Below, in pieces: positions 8,275-16,694 of a stretch of 54,135 bases of DNA. The DNA comes from Leptolyngbya sp. FACHB-60 (GTDB lineage Bacteria; Cyanobacteriota; Cyanobacteriia; Phormidesmidales; Phormidesmidaceae), in contig NZ_JACJOX010000040.1 in the NCBI RefSeq assembly GCF_014695775.1, positions 1 to 54,135 of the forward strand, read 5' to 3'. The notes beneath the pieces were generated by a model, which was given only the letters and a program-made list of their open reading frames with translations, made no database searches and had not been told where the DNA came from. The translations under genes were made by a program, and so were the position numbers. Each line of letters starts with the position of its first letter. The stretch's first letter is position 1.

Positions 8275-8961
8275 CTACCGAGCGACACTCAGCGCTTGTA
8301 GCACGGCTTGGGCCGCCGCCTCGGAAGAAGCCGGATTTTGCCCGGTGATCAGGAGGCCGTCGTGCACCACGTGAATCTGCCAATCCTCGGATTTAGAGTA
8401 GTTGCCGCCGTTCTGCTTTAGCATGTCTTCTACTAGAAAAGGCACCACATCGGTCAGACCAACAGCGGATTCCTCGCTGTTGGTAAAGCCAGTTACACCT
8501 TTGTTTTGCACCAGGGGCGCGCCATCGGGTGCTTTGGCGTGGCGCAGCACTCCAGGGGCGTGGCACACTGCGGCTACAGGCTTATTCGCTTTATAAAAGG
8601 CTTCGATCAAGGCAATGGAGTGGGTGTCGTCGGCGAGATCCCACAGTGGGCCGTGGCCACCGGGGTAAAACACGGCGTCGTAGTCGGCGGCTGACAGCGT
8701 AGCCAGCACAGCGGTGTTGGCTAGAGCTTTTCGGGCGTCGGGGTCTTGGCTAAAGCGAGCGGTGGCCTCGGTTTGGGCGTCAGGAGCATCGCTTTTGGGG
8801 TCTAGCGGGGGTTGCCCGCCCTGGGGCGAGGCTAAGGTAATGTCGGCTCCAGCATCTTTGAACACGTAGTAAGGAGCCGCGAATTCTTCTAGCCAGAAGC
8901 CAGTTTTTTTGCCGGTGTCTCCTAGCTGGTCGTGGGAGGTCAAAATCATCAAAATTTTCAT
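8275..8961 (-). CDS. DJ-1/PfpI-family protein, Hsp31-like
   Basis: A 228-residue class I glutamine-amidotransferase-fold protein. The nucleophile elbow AAVCHAPG (Cys133, His134) and the acidic partner in GFWLEE (Glu25/26) form the Hsp31-like triad region. YPGGHG near residue 100 is also typical. Family members act as glyoxalase III or chaperones against methylglyoxal damage, and many cyanobacterial annotations call them type 1 glutamine amidotransferases. AAGGA precedes the ATG. It follows the kinase at 9022 by 60 bp on the same strand and may be co-transcribed, suggesting that the kinase senses a related stress (inference). It converges with the kinase ending at 8216. Confidence 0.88.
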   Translation of the reverse strand: MKILMILTSHDQLGDTGKKTGFWLEEFAAPYYVFKDAGADITLASPQGGQPPLDPKSDAPDAQTEATARFSQDPDARKALANTAVLATLSAADYDAVFYPGGHGPLWDLADDTHSIALIEAFYKANKPVAAVCHAPGVLRHAKAPDGAPLVQNKGVTGFTNSEESAVGLTDVVPFLVEDMLKQNGGNYSKSEDWQIHVVHDGLLITGQNPASSEAAAQAVLQALSVAR

Positions 8962-9021
8962 GGTTATTCCTTCGTTAAATGAATTGCAGGTTGTAGTCAG
9001 AACGGTGGTGGGGCTGAGTCG

Positions 9022-11670
9022 CTAACCGCAGATTAGCTCGACTAGAGCCTGACTCAGCTGATCTAAGTCAAGAGGTTTACTCAAGTGGCGCTGAAAGCCA
9101 GCGGCGATCGCGCGATCGCGGGTTTGAGCATCGACATAAGCGGTCAGGGCGATCGCTGGGGTCAGCCCCCCTTTCGCTGCGGGCCACTGTCGCAGAGCCT
9201 GAATCAGCATAATGCCGTCTTTATCAGGCATGCCAATATCGCTGATCAGCACGTCGGGATGGTGCTGCTCGATTAGGTGCAGGCCTACCTCAGCAGATTC
9301 AGCGATCAGCACCTCCATGCCGTAATCTTCCAGCAACGCCGTCAGCAAGTGCAGCGAATCGAGGTCATCGTCGACCACCAAAACCCGCCGTCCGGTCAAG
9401 TTGACGATGCCGGGGGAGGCGAGTTTGGGGTCGGGGTCGGGTCGGGTTGCCTGCAAGGGCAGTCGCACCGTAAATGTTGACCCTTGGCCCAGCCCTGGGC
9501 TGGTCACCGCCACCTCGCCGCCGTGCTGCTCGGTCAGGTAGCGCACGATCGCTAAACCCAGCCCCAACCCGCCGTAGGCTCGGGTGCTGCTGCTGTCGGC
9601 CTGACGAAAGCGCTCAAACACATAGGGCAAGAAATCGGCGCTAATGCCTTGGCCGGAGTCGGCCACCTCAACAACGGCGGAGTGGCCATCTTGGCGCAGT
9701 CTGATGGTGAGCGTACCGCCCTTAGGGGTGAACTTAACCGCGTTAGAGAGCAAATTCCACACAATTTGCTGAAGGCGGTTGTGGTCGCCCGCCACCGTGC
9801 CCAGGTCAGGGTCAAACTCGGTGATCACGGTAATCGCCTTGGCCTGGGCCGAGAGCTGCACCGTCTCTAGGGCAGCCTGCACCACGCTAGAAAGTGCCAC
9901 CGACTGAATGTTAAGCGGTAGCTTGCCGCGCAAGATGCGCGACACGTCGAGCAGATCTTCGATTAGCTCAGCCTGAACTTTAGCGTTGCGCTCAATGGTT
10001 TCAAGGGCACGGGTGCGGGTAGGCTCGTCGAGGGGGCGCGATCGCAGCAGCGAGACCCAGCCCAAAATCGGGTTCAAGGGCGTGCGCAGCTCGTGGGAGA
10101 GCATCGCCAAAAACTCGTCTTTAATCCGGTTGGCCGCCTCAGCCTCAGAGCGGGCGACGCGCTCCTGATCCAGGGCGCGATCGCGCTCCACCAGCGCCAT
10201 TTTTTGGTCGTGAATATCCGTCGATGAGCCAAACCACCGCAGCACCTCCCCCTGCTCATCCCGTAGGGGAAAGGCCCGCACCAGGTGCCAGCGATATTGA
10301 CCATCAGCGGCCCGCTGCGGCCTGGTCTCTAGGGTGAGCGGCAGCCCCTTTTGGAGTGCTTCATCCCAAGCGGTCTGGCAGCGATCGCGATCGTCGGGGT
10401 GCAGCACCACCAGCCAGCCCTCGGCAAAACTCTGGGCCGGGGATAGGCCGGTGTAGTCGTACCAGCGCTGGTTGCAGTACTCTAGCTGGCCATCGGGCAG
10501 CGCCGTCCAAAACATCTGCGGCATGGAGTTGGCCAGGGTGCGAAAGTGCAATTCACTCTTGCGCAGGGCCGCCTCCACCTGCTTTTGCTCAGTCACATCA
10601 GAGCTGATTTCTAAAACAGCGTCGGGTTCGTTTTCCGGAGTAGACTGCAGCGTCCAGCGGCTGTTGGTAATAATTGAGCAGCCCTCGCGGGTGGTTTGGG
10701 TTAGCTCCCCCGTCCAGTAGCCATCCTGCAAAATGGCCTCGCGAATTGCCTCCATAGGCTCTGGCAAAACGGTTTTGAGCAAATCTGTAGTCGATTGCCC
10801 GATCGCCTCCGCCGCCGACCAGCCGTAGCGCCGCGCCGCCCCCTGGTTCCAGTAAGTAATGATAGCCGAGTCGAGGTCTTGAATAATGATGCTGTCGTTG
10901 GCCAGATCGAGCATTTGCATCTGCTGATACAGCTGGCGCTGACTGTTCCGGCGATCGGTCACATCTCGAAAATAAACCGCCAGCCCGTTTGCCAGGGGGT
11001 TGATGTGCATTTCAAACAGGCGATCGGGATGCACCACCCCTGGGATTTCAACGATCAGCGACTGTCGAGTTGCCATCGCCCGCTGAAACGATTCCCCCAT
11101 GGCGCTGCCCTCCAAATTGGGCAGCACCTCCCAAATCGACTGGCCCAGCAGCACCTCTAGGGGACGATGAAACAGGTGCTGAGCCTGGGGGTTAATGTAC
11201 ACAAACCGCCATTGCAAATCGACCGCATAGAAGCCATCGGTAATGCTCTCTAAAATAGCTGTCACCCACTGGTTGGTGGAGCGCAGGGAGAACTCGCTTT
11301 CTTGCAGTTGTAGGGAGCTGTTCTCTAAGCGGTACCGGGTCGCTCTCAACGAGCCACATATCAGACTCAGAACAACACTTTGCCCAACAAAGACTACAAC
11401 CCGAATAATGGATAGAGTATCTAAGCTCAAACTGTAATACGGTGCCATAAAAAAGTAGTTACTGACTAAGGCAGAAAGCCCCATAGCCAGTAACCCGCTG
11501 GCAGCCCCGCCCCACCAGGCGGCTACTACCACCGATCCAAAAAATAGTAAAAATGGGGTCATAGCCATATTGGCTATCAGGTTTAGCAACCCCATCAGAA
11601 GAAGCGCCATCGCCACGCTCAAAACCGCTAGGCCATAGGTTTTAGGACGCAAATAAAGCTGAACGTTCAT
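9022..11670 (-). CDS. Membrane-bound PAS hybrid histidine kinase (DUF4118)
   Basis: An 882-residue kinase whose first 110 residues hold four transmembrane helices of the KdpD-like DUF4118 type. Three PAS domains follow (about 135-245, 250-370 and 375-495, the last with GEVLRWFGSSTDIHDQK), then HisKA with His526 in MLSHELRTPLNPILGW, HATPase with NAVKFTP, DSGQGIS and GGLGLGLAIV, and a receiver with Asp811 in VLISDIGMPDKDG. No output domain is present. HisKA to receiver is strikingly similar to the kinase at 5784-8216, indicating a local duplication with exchange of the sensor part. The Hsp31-like gene lies 60 bp downstream. The ligand is unknown. Confidence 0.93.
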   Translation of the reverse strand: MNVQLYLRPKTYGLAVLSVAMALLLMGLLNLIANMAMTPFLLFFGSVVVAAWWGGAASGLLAMGLSALVSNYFFMAPYYSLSLDTLSIIRVVVFVGQSVVLSLICGSLRATRYRLENSSLQLQESEFSLRSTNQWVTAILESITDGFYAVDLQWRFVYINPQAQHLFHRPLEVLLGQSIWEVLPNLEGSAMGESFQRAMATRQSLIVEIPGVVHPDRLFEMHINPLANGLAVYFRDVTDRRNSQRQLYQQMQMLDLANDSIIIQDLDSAIITYWNQGAARRYGWSAAEAIGQSTTDLLKTVLPEPMEAIREAILQDGYWTGELTQTTREGCSIITNSRWTLQSTPENEPDAVLEISSDVTEQKQVEAALRKSELHFRTLANSMPQMFWTALPDGQLEYCNQRWYDYTGLSPAQSFAEGWLVVLHPDDRDRCQTAWDEALQKGLPLTLETRPQRAADGQYRWHLVRAFPLRDEQGEVLRWFGSSTDIHDQKMALVERDRALDQERVARSEAEAANRIKDEFLAMLSHELRTPLNPILGWVSLLRSRPLDEPTRTRALETIERNAKVQAELIEDLLDVSRILRGKLPLNIQSVALSSVVQAALETVQLSAQAKAITVITEFDPDLGTVAGDHNRLQQIVWNLLSNAVKFTPKGGTLTIRLRQDGHSAVVEVADSGQGISADFLPYVFERFRQADSSSTRAYGGLGLGLAIVRYLTEQHGGEVAVTSPGLGQGSTFTVRLPLQATRPDPDPKLASPGIVNLTGRRVLVVDDDLDSLHLLTALLEDYGMEVLIAESAEVGLHLIEQHHPDVLISDIGMPDKDGIMLIQALRQWPAAKGGLTPAIALTAYVDAQTRDRAIAAGFQRHLSKPLDLDQLSQALVELICG

Positions 11671-12409
11671 AGCAGCCTAACGGTATGAAGCATTTAGGAC
11701 GATAGTAAGCTGCTTCTAGCCTACAGCTCTTGCGAAAACCTCTCTAACCAAGCCTATTCGACAGTCTTTTAGCTAGCTCTAGCTTGAGATGGCGAATCTC
11801 TCCAGTCATATACCTTCGGGCATATATTAAGTATTTGCACCGATAGCAATGGGCAATTGCAGTTACCAGATCCTCCATCTATAAAACTGAACTACAGCAG
11901 CAAAACGGTCTATTTCGGAAAAATTTTCCTAAAGTTATCGTTGAATTTAGCTAACCCACTTTTTTGAGTGAGCAGAAGAGCTTAACAGGTAAACAAAGTT
12001 ACAACAGATTCCTTTTGAACTGGCGTTAAATGTTCAGCACTGACCCCAGGGTTCTTCTGTCAATTGGGTTCACCCCACAGAAAGATAACCCTACCGATCT
12101 CGGTCGTTACAGTGGGGCCAGACTCTCAATAAGGCGGATATTTCGCTTAGAAATTTTCCGTGAAGAGTTTGTGTATTGCAGTACCAGGATGGGCTCCCCA
12201 TAAATTGTCTTTTTCAAATGAGAGGGTGTTCCTAACTTTCTTTCCTTTTCACTGGTGCTTGCAGATTTTCGTAAAGCAAAAACGAGGAGGATCTCTACCA
12301 AGTCGCCTCTCCAAGCTTAGGCCAGAACGGCGGCTAGCTTTATTTATTAGAAATTCGATTTAGCACAACGGTACGCCACATTCGCAATTAATCAAAAGGA
12401 GCAAAATCC
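11671..12409. other. Gene-free spacer of about 740 bp
   Basis: Upstream regions of the kinase (minus) and the SDR (plus). A structured stretch at 12072-12116 has an outer CCCCAC/GTGGGG pairing and an inner ACCGA-TC-TCGGT. The open frame at 12107-12301 (minus) has no ribosome site and looks random. AAAAGGAGC just before 12410 is the ribosome site of the SDR gene. Confidence 0.5.
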
Positions 12410-13270
12410 ATGACTGTCACCCCCGACCAAATTCCTGCCCAACACCAAGAGCGCACCCCGGCCCTAGAGTCAGAGATGGCGCCCCGGCCCCAGTATGACG
12501 ACCCCAACTACAAGGGCAGCGGCAAACTACAAGACAAAGTTGCCCTGATCACGGGCGGCGACAGCGGCATTGGCCGTTCTGTCGCAGTTCATTACGCCAA
12601 AGAAGGAGCCGATGTCGCCATTGTCTACCTCGATGAGCACGACGATGCTAAAGAGACCCAGCAGGCTGTGGAAGACTATGGTCGCCGCTGTTTGCTGATT
12701 CCGGGCGATATTCGCGGCGAAAATTTTTGCCGTGAAGCTGTGCAAAAAACCATTGACGAGTTTGGGCAGCTCGATATTTTGGTCAATAATGCGGCGGTGC
12801 AGTATCAAGAGCCTAGCCTCGACGAAATCGATGCGGCTCGGCTGGGAGATGTTTTTGCCACCAACATCTTCTCGATGTTCTACTTTGCTAAAGCGGCTAC
12901 CCCCCACATGAAGCCGGGCAGTTCGATCATCAACACCACCTCGGTCAATGCCTATAAGGGCAACCCTAGTCTGCTGAGCTATTCCACCACCAAAGGGGCA
13001 ATTTTGGCCTTTACTCGCTCCCTGGCTACCCCTATGTTAGAAAAGGGCATTCGTGTCAACGGCGTTGCCCCCGGCCCAATCTGGACGCCGTTTATCCCCG
13101 ACGCCTTTTCGGGAGACGATGTCGCCAACTTCGGTAAAAGTGTACCGATGCAGCGGCCGGGGCAGCCCAAGGAAGTTGCGCCTAGCTTCGTCTTTTTGGC
13201 CTCCGAAGATGCATCCTACATGGCGGGTCAGGTGCTGCACCCCAACGGCGGTGTGGTCGTTAATGCGTAA
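12410..13270 (+). CDS. SDR-family stress oxidoreductase (YhdF/GSP39-like)
   Basis: A 286-residue short-chain dehydrogenase with about 38 extra N-terminal residues (PRPQYDDPNYKGSGKL) typical of the YhdF/general stress protein 39 group, whose members are often annotated glucose 1-dehydrogenase. The cofactor loop is TGGDSGIGR (48-56), NNAA is at 126-129, and the catalytic Ser178, Tyr191 and Lys195 are all present. The PG motif APGPIWTP is intact. AAAAGGAGC precedes the ATG, and a palindromic terminator follows, so it is probably a single-gene unit. Family members are induced by osmotic or general stress; the natural substrate is not known. Confidence 0.92.
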   Translation: MTVTPDQIPAQHQERTPALESEMAPRPQYDDPNYKGSGKLQDKVALITGGDSGIGRSVAVHYAKEGADVAIVYLDEHDDAKETQQAVEDYGRRCLLIPGDIRGENFCREAVQKTIDEFGQLDILVNNAAVQYQEPSLDEIDAARLGDVFATNIFSMFYFAKAATPHMKPGSSIINTTSVNAYKGNPSLLSYSTTKGAILAFTRSLATPMLEKGIRVNGVAPGPIWTPFIPDAFSGDDVANFGKSVPMQRPGQPKEVAPSFVFLASEDASYMAGQVLHPNGGVVVNA

Positions 13271-13300
13271 GGCAACATTGGTGGTCAAGATTTAAGTCCT

Positions 13301-13333
13301 AGGGAGAGGCTGCGATCGCAGCCTCTCCCTTTA
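13301..13333 (+). terminator. 30-bp perfect palindrome with central HIP1
   Basis: The arms AGGGAGAGGCTGCGA and their exact complement span 13301-13330, followed by TTATAG. The centre is GCGATCGC. It lies 30 bp after the SDR stop and is the probable terminator, although the T tract is weak. Confidence 0.65.
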
Positions 13334-13391
13334 TAGTGCTCTGTTTAACTCTAAGTAACTCTAAGTTGGGCCAGTAATTGAGGCAAAGGCT

Positions 13392-14648
13392 ATGGCTAAT
13401 ATTCCTGTTGAACCGGGTATTGATAGTACGCTGGGGCTGCTGCGCGACGGCTACAGATTCATTGGCAAACGGTGCGATCGCATGGGAACCAATGTTTTTC
13501 AAACCCGGCTGCGGCTTGAAAAAACCATCTGCATGCGGGGTGCGGCTGCGGCTGAAGTGTTTTACGACAACGCCAAATTTTCTCGCAAAAATGCTGCCCC
13601 TCCGAGGCTTAAAAAGACCCTGCTGGGCGAAGGCGGCGTGCAGGCGCTAGACGGAGCCTGCCACCGGCAGCGCAAGCAGATCTTCATGGGGTTGATGACC
13701 CCTGAGCGGCTACAGCAACTCAGCGATCTCGCTCTGCACCACTGTCGCCAGTACGCTCAACTGTGGCAGCAGCAGGATCAGGTTGTGCTGTTTGAGCAAA
13801 TCAACGAAATTCTCTGTCGGGCTGTCTGCGACTGGTCGGGGGTGCCCCTGCCTGAAACAGATGTTGCCCGACGCACCCTGGAACTAGCCGCCATAATTGA
13901 CGGTGGGGGTGGTTTGGGGTTGAGATATTTGCGGGGTGTTCAGGCCCGCCAGCGGCTCGAAGCCTGGATTTCAGAGGTGATTGAGAAGGTGCGGTCGCAG
14001 CAGCTTCAGGTACCTGAGCAGACAGCGGCGTCAGCGTTTGCCCTCCACCGTGACGCCAACGGCAATCTACTAGACACCGCCGTGGCGGCGGTGGACTTGA
14101 TCAATGTGCTGCGCCCTACTGTTGCCATTGGTCGCTATGTCGTTTTTGCCGCCCTCGCTCTGCACCAGCACCCCGATTGTTACTCAAAACTCAAAGGGCA
14201 TGACCCCGACTACACCACCCCATTTATCCAAGAAGTGCGACGCTTCTATCCCTTTTTCCCCTTTGCCCCAGCGCGCACCTGCGAAGGGTTTGATTGGCAA
14301 GAGTATCACTTTCCTAAAAATACTTTGGTATTGCTAGACCTCTATGGCACCAACCACGATGCCAACCATTGGCAAGAACCCGATCGGTTTTGGCCAGAAC
14401 GATTTAGCGAATGGCAAGAAAATGCCTTTGACTTTATTCCCCAGGGGGGCGGCAATTACAACGAAAACCACCGCTGCGCAGGAGAATGGCTAACGATTAA
14501 GCTAATGGAGCAGGTCCTAAATTTCTTAGTCAACGAGCTTGAGTACGACGTACCACCGCAAAACCTAGAGGTTAAACTGTCGAGAATGCCAACTCTACCG
14601 GAAAGTGGTTTTGTTATTACTAACGTCAAGCTAAATTCCGCATCTTAA
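13392..14648 (+). CDS. CYP152-type cytochrome P450 (fatty-acid peroxygenase family)
   Basis: At 418 residues, this is the size of the H2O2-driven CYP152 peroxygenases (P450-BSbeta, SPalpha, OleT). Alignment from memory with P450-BSbeta holds throughout: FICMTGAEAAKVFYD-like segment, MTPERLQQL, LFEQINEILCR, INVLRPTVAI with the substrate-carboxylate Arg-Pro in helix I, LLDLYGTNHD, IPQGGGN and the heme ligand Cys362 in HRCAGEW. In the VQALDG segment the residue matching BSbeta Gln85 is Gln, which in this family favours alpha/beta-hydroxylation over the OleT-like decarboxylation seen with His. No electron-transfer partner is nearby, as expected for a peroxygenase. It converges with a methyltransferase/diiron-enzyme operon. 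Confidence 0.92.
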   Translation: MANIPVEPGIDSTLGLLRDGYRFIGKRCDRMGTNVFQTRLRLEKTICMRGAAAAEVFYDNAKFSRKNAAPPRLKKTLLGEGGVQALDGACHRQRKQIFMGLMTPERLQQLSDLALHHCRQYAQLWQQQDQVVLFEQINEILCRAVCDWSGVPLPETDVARRTLELAAIIDGGGGLGLRYLRGVQARQRLEAWISEVIEKVRSQQLQVPEQTAASAFALHRDANGNLLDTAVAAVDLINVLRPTVAIGRYVVFAALALHQHPDCYSKLKGHDPDYTTPFIQEVRRFYPFFPFAPARTCEGFDWQEYHFPKNTLVLLDLYGTNHDANHWQEPDRFWPERFSEWQENAFDFIPQGGGNYNENHRCAGEWLTIKLMEQVLNFLVNELEYDVPPQNLEVKLSRMPTLPESGFVITNVKLNSAS

Positions 14649-14674
14649 ATGCCGTTGATAGGACGCGACAGTAA

Positions 14675-14712
14675 AAGCCACAAAATCCTTATCTACAAGG
14701 ATTTTGTGGCTT
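14675..14712. terminator. 16-bp perfect hairpin between convergent genes
   Basis: AAGCCACAAAATCCTT (14675-14690) pairs exactly with its complement at 14697-14712 around the loop ATCTAC. It separates the P450 (plus) from the methyltransferase (minus) and can serve both strands. Confidence 0.7.
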
Positions 14713-14782
14713 AGGAGCCTATGAAAATTTAGCCCCGCACGCGATGGTTTTAGTTTCTTCAACCATTGAGAATGCAATAGAG

Positions 14783-15526
14783 CTACAGCGCGGTCATTAC
14801 CTTCAAAAATTCCTCTGCTATGCATGCTGTTGAGGCGCTCTTCTGACGAAAAAGCACTCCAGCTAAGAAGTAAATTCTTTCCGAGAAGAATGCCTGGCGG
14901 CGGCGCTGAAGCTCCGCAATGGTATTTCTGACCTTAGGCTCTGAACTGTAGTAGCCAAACTTTAGGGGAGTGACCATAAAATCGACCACATCATAACCAA
15001 GTTGCGTAGCATGGTTAATAGTGTCAACGGGGTTTGAATAGGCTGAAATCATCAACATCACCTGCTCACAGCCCAGCGTCAAGAGCTGATTGGTAATACC
15101 CGCCCCATCCGCACCACCGTGCAGAGCCGGCATATACAACTGGTTGTCTGGGGCTGGCAGGTAAGGGGGATTTGCGATCAGGTAGCGCGCTTTTTCGGGA
15201 GAGCTATCAAAGAAGCAAGTATTATGAACTTGATAATGAGGTGTTAGACTATACTGCTCGATTCTGAGCTTTGCCAACTGATAAGAGTCTGGGTTTAGCT
15301 CGTACCCTTGGATCGTTCCATTAAAGGCACTTCTGAGCAAAGCCTGAATTACAGGGCTGCCATCGCCAGAACCAAATTCAAAGATGGTGTCTGCTGAAGT
15401 GCTTTGAGATAGCACCATCTTTTCTAGACACTGGGCATAAAATTGAGACTCTTCAGGGCAGAAAAACACCTGATTAGGAGACTTAACCTCGATCGCAGCA
15501 TCGGAGGTTAACACAGTTTTGTTCAT
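14783..15526 (-). CDS. Class I SAM-dependent methyltransferase with NPPY motif
   Basis: A 247-residue methyltransferase with motif I FEFGSGDG (49-56), an acidic end of strand 2 at Glu76 (GYELNP), and catalytic NPPY at 119-122 followed by an LHGGADGAG segment. The NPPY signature belongs to N-methyltransferases acting on planar nitrogens (PrmC/HemK, adenine-N6), so an amide, amine or nucleobase nitrogen is the likely acceptor. It lies 40 bp downstream of the diiron enzyme gene (15567-16694) on the same strand, so the two probably form an operon. It lacks the N-terminal helical domain of PrmC, so it is not housekeeping PrmC. Acceptor unknown; a small molecule is my inference. Confidence 0.85.
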   Translation of the reverse strand: MNKTVLTSDAAIEVKSPNQVFFCPEESQFYAQCLEKMVLSQSTSADTIFEFGSGDGSPVIQALLRSAFNGTIQGYELNPDSYQLAKLRIEQYSLTPHYQVHNTCFFDSSPEKARYLIANPPYLPAPDNQLYMPALHGGADGAGITNQLLTLGCEQVMLMISAYSNPVDTINHATQLGYDVVDFMVTPLKFGYYSSEPKVRNTIAELQRRRQAFFSERIYFLAGVLFRQKSASTACIAEEFLKVMTAL

Positions 15527-15566
15527 GGCAAGAAAAAGATAAGGAGGTGAAAAGTAGATTGAAGCG

Positions 15567-16694
15567 TTAGGCTAAAGAAATCTTGGGCAAAGGAGAAGTT
15601 GCCTGTTTGATGCACCGAATAATCGCATCGCCAGCCCGGTCTCCAATAAATTTTTCTTGGGCATAGCCCAGCAAAATTTCCCAGGCGTTGTCGGCGTATT
15701 GCTCCGCTAGGGGGAGTGCCACGTCTTCCAGCATCCACAGACCGTGCCGCTCATCTTCGCGAATATGCAATTCCCAGTATCCCGACGATTCTTCGCTGAG
15801 GTTCAACCGTTGGGCCGCCATCATATAATCGGTGTAAATGGAAGGACCAACAATCTCAAAGTAGGTCAGCCCGCCGTTATAACGCAGGAAATAGCGCTTG
15901 CATTCGGTCAGCAAAAAGTTGTGGTTAATGCTGGCTAGCAGCTGCCAAGGAGCGAGGTCAAAATACCCTTCTGCTTTGGTGTTCAGGCTCATCTCGGCCA
16001 TCATTTTGGCAAAAAAGGTAGAGTGCTTGCGGGCCAGGCGACCGTTGCCGTACTCTTCCATCAGGACACGGATCAACATGGCCTGAACTTCGTTACTCGC
16101 TCCCCCTAAAATGCGGGACATGCGGCTAGCTTCTACTAGGCCATCCAGAGAGGCAATCGCTAGCAGGCGTCGATACCCCTCTCGGTCTAGCTCTTCTCGC
16201 AGGAATCGTTTGTTTTCCGTGACAGGTGGGTTCAAGTCTGCCTCATACCAGTCGCGAAGGGTCTGCTCTACATTCTGTTGCTGGAGAGATTTGACATCTA
16301 TCTGCCCGAGTTCCCAAGCTTGCCAGACCGACTCAATGCGATCGCGCACCCACTGCAAATATAGAGAGCGCTCGTTTTTGTAGTGAGATAAGTCGTCGTA
16401 CCAAAAAAGATTGAGGCGATTAATTCGGTATAAGACGCGCTGTAAAAACAAATGGGCAGCGTCATCGCCAGGCTCAGAAGGATCTCCGTAAGCTAGGGGA
16501 ATTGCCGCCGAAATGGCAACTTCTAGCTCCTGGGTACAGTCAGGAACTTGAGTGACTTGTTGATCAAGATTTTCCAGGCTGAGCAGCTTAATGAGCTGTT
16601 CTTCAGCGGCGGCAAAATTAAAATCTTCGACTATTGAGGAGCCATGTCTTTCGTTTTCTGTCCTCAAGTCGCGATTATTTATAACGGAAAACAT
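15567..16694 (-). CDS. Heme-oxygenase-like diiron oxidase (HDO), SznF-like
   Basis: A 375-residue 'iron-containing redox enzyme' protein. Candidate iron ligands are Glu188, Glu214, His224, Glu280, His310, Asp314 and His317 (EEYGNGRLARKH and HIREDERHG). Their spacing, 26-10-56-30-4-3, equals the spacing I recall for the diiron N-oxygenase SznF of streptozotocin biosynthesis (189, 215, 225, 281, 311, 315, 318). The C-terminal cupin of SznF is absent. HDO enzymes do O2-dependent N-hydroxylation, C-C cleavage or alkene formation (UndA, BesC). AAGGAG precedes the ATG. The NPPY methyltransferase follows, recalling the methyltransferase/N-oxygenase pair SznE/SznF. Substrate unknown. Confidence 0.88.
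   Translation of the reverse strand: MFSVINNRDLRTENERHGSSIVEDFNFAAAEEQLIKLLSLENLDQQVTQVPDCTQELEVAISAAIPLAYGDPSEPGDDAAHLFLQRVLYRINRLNLFWYDDLSHYKNERSLYLQWVRDRIESVWQAWELGQIDVKSLQQQNVEQTLRDWYEADLNPPVTENKRFLREELDREGYRRLLAIASLDGLVEASRMSRILGGASNEVQAMLIRVLMEEYGNGRLARKHSTFFAKMMAEMSLNTKAEGYFDLAPWQLLASINHNFLLTECKRYFLRYNGGLTYFEIVGPSIYTDYMMAAQRLNLSEESSGYWELHIREDERHGLWMLEDVALPLAEQYADNAWEILLGYAQEKFIGDRAGDAIIRCIKQATSPLPKISLA

Noticed and set aside
12107..12301. 64-residue frame between the kinase and the SDR gene
   Set aside because: No Shine-Dalgarno, random-looking sequence, and the stretch is the leader region.
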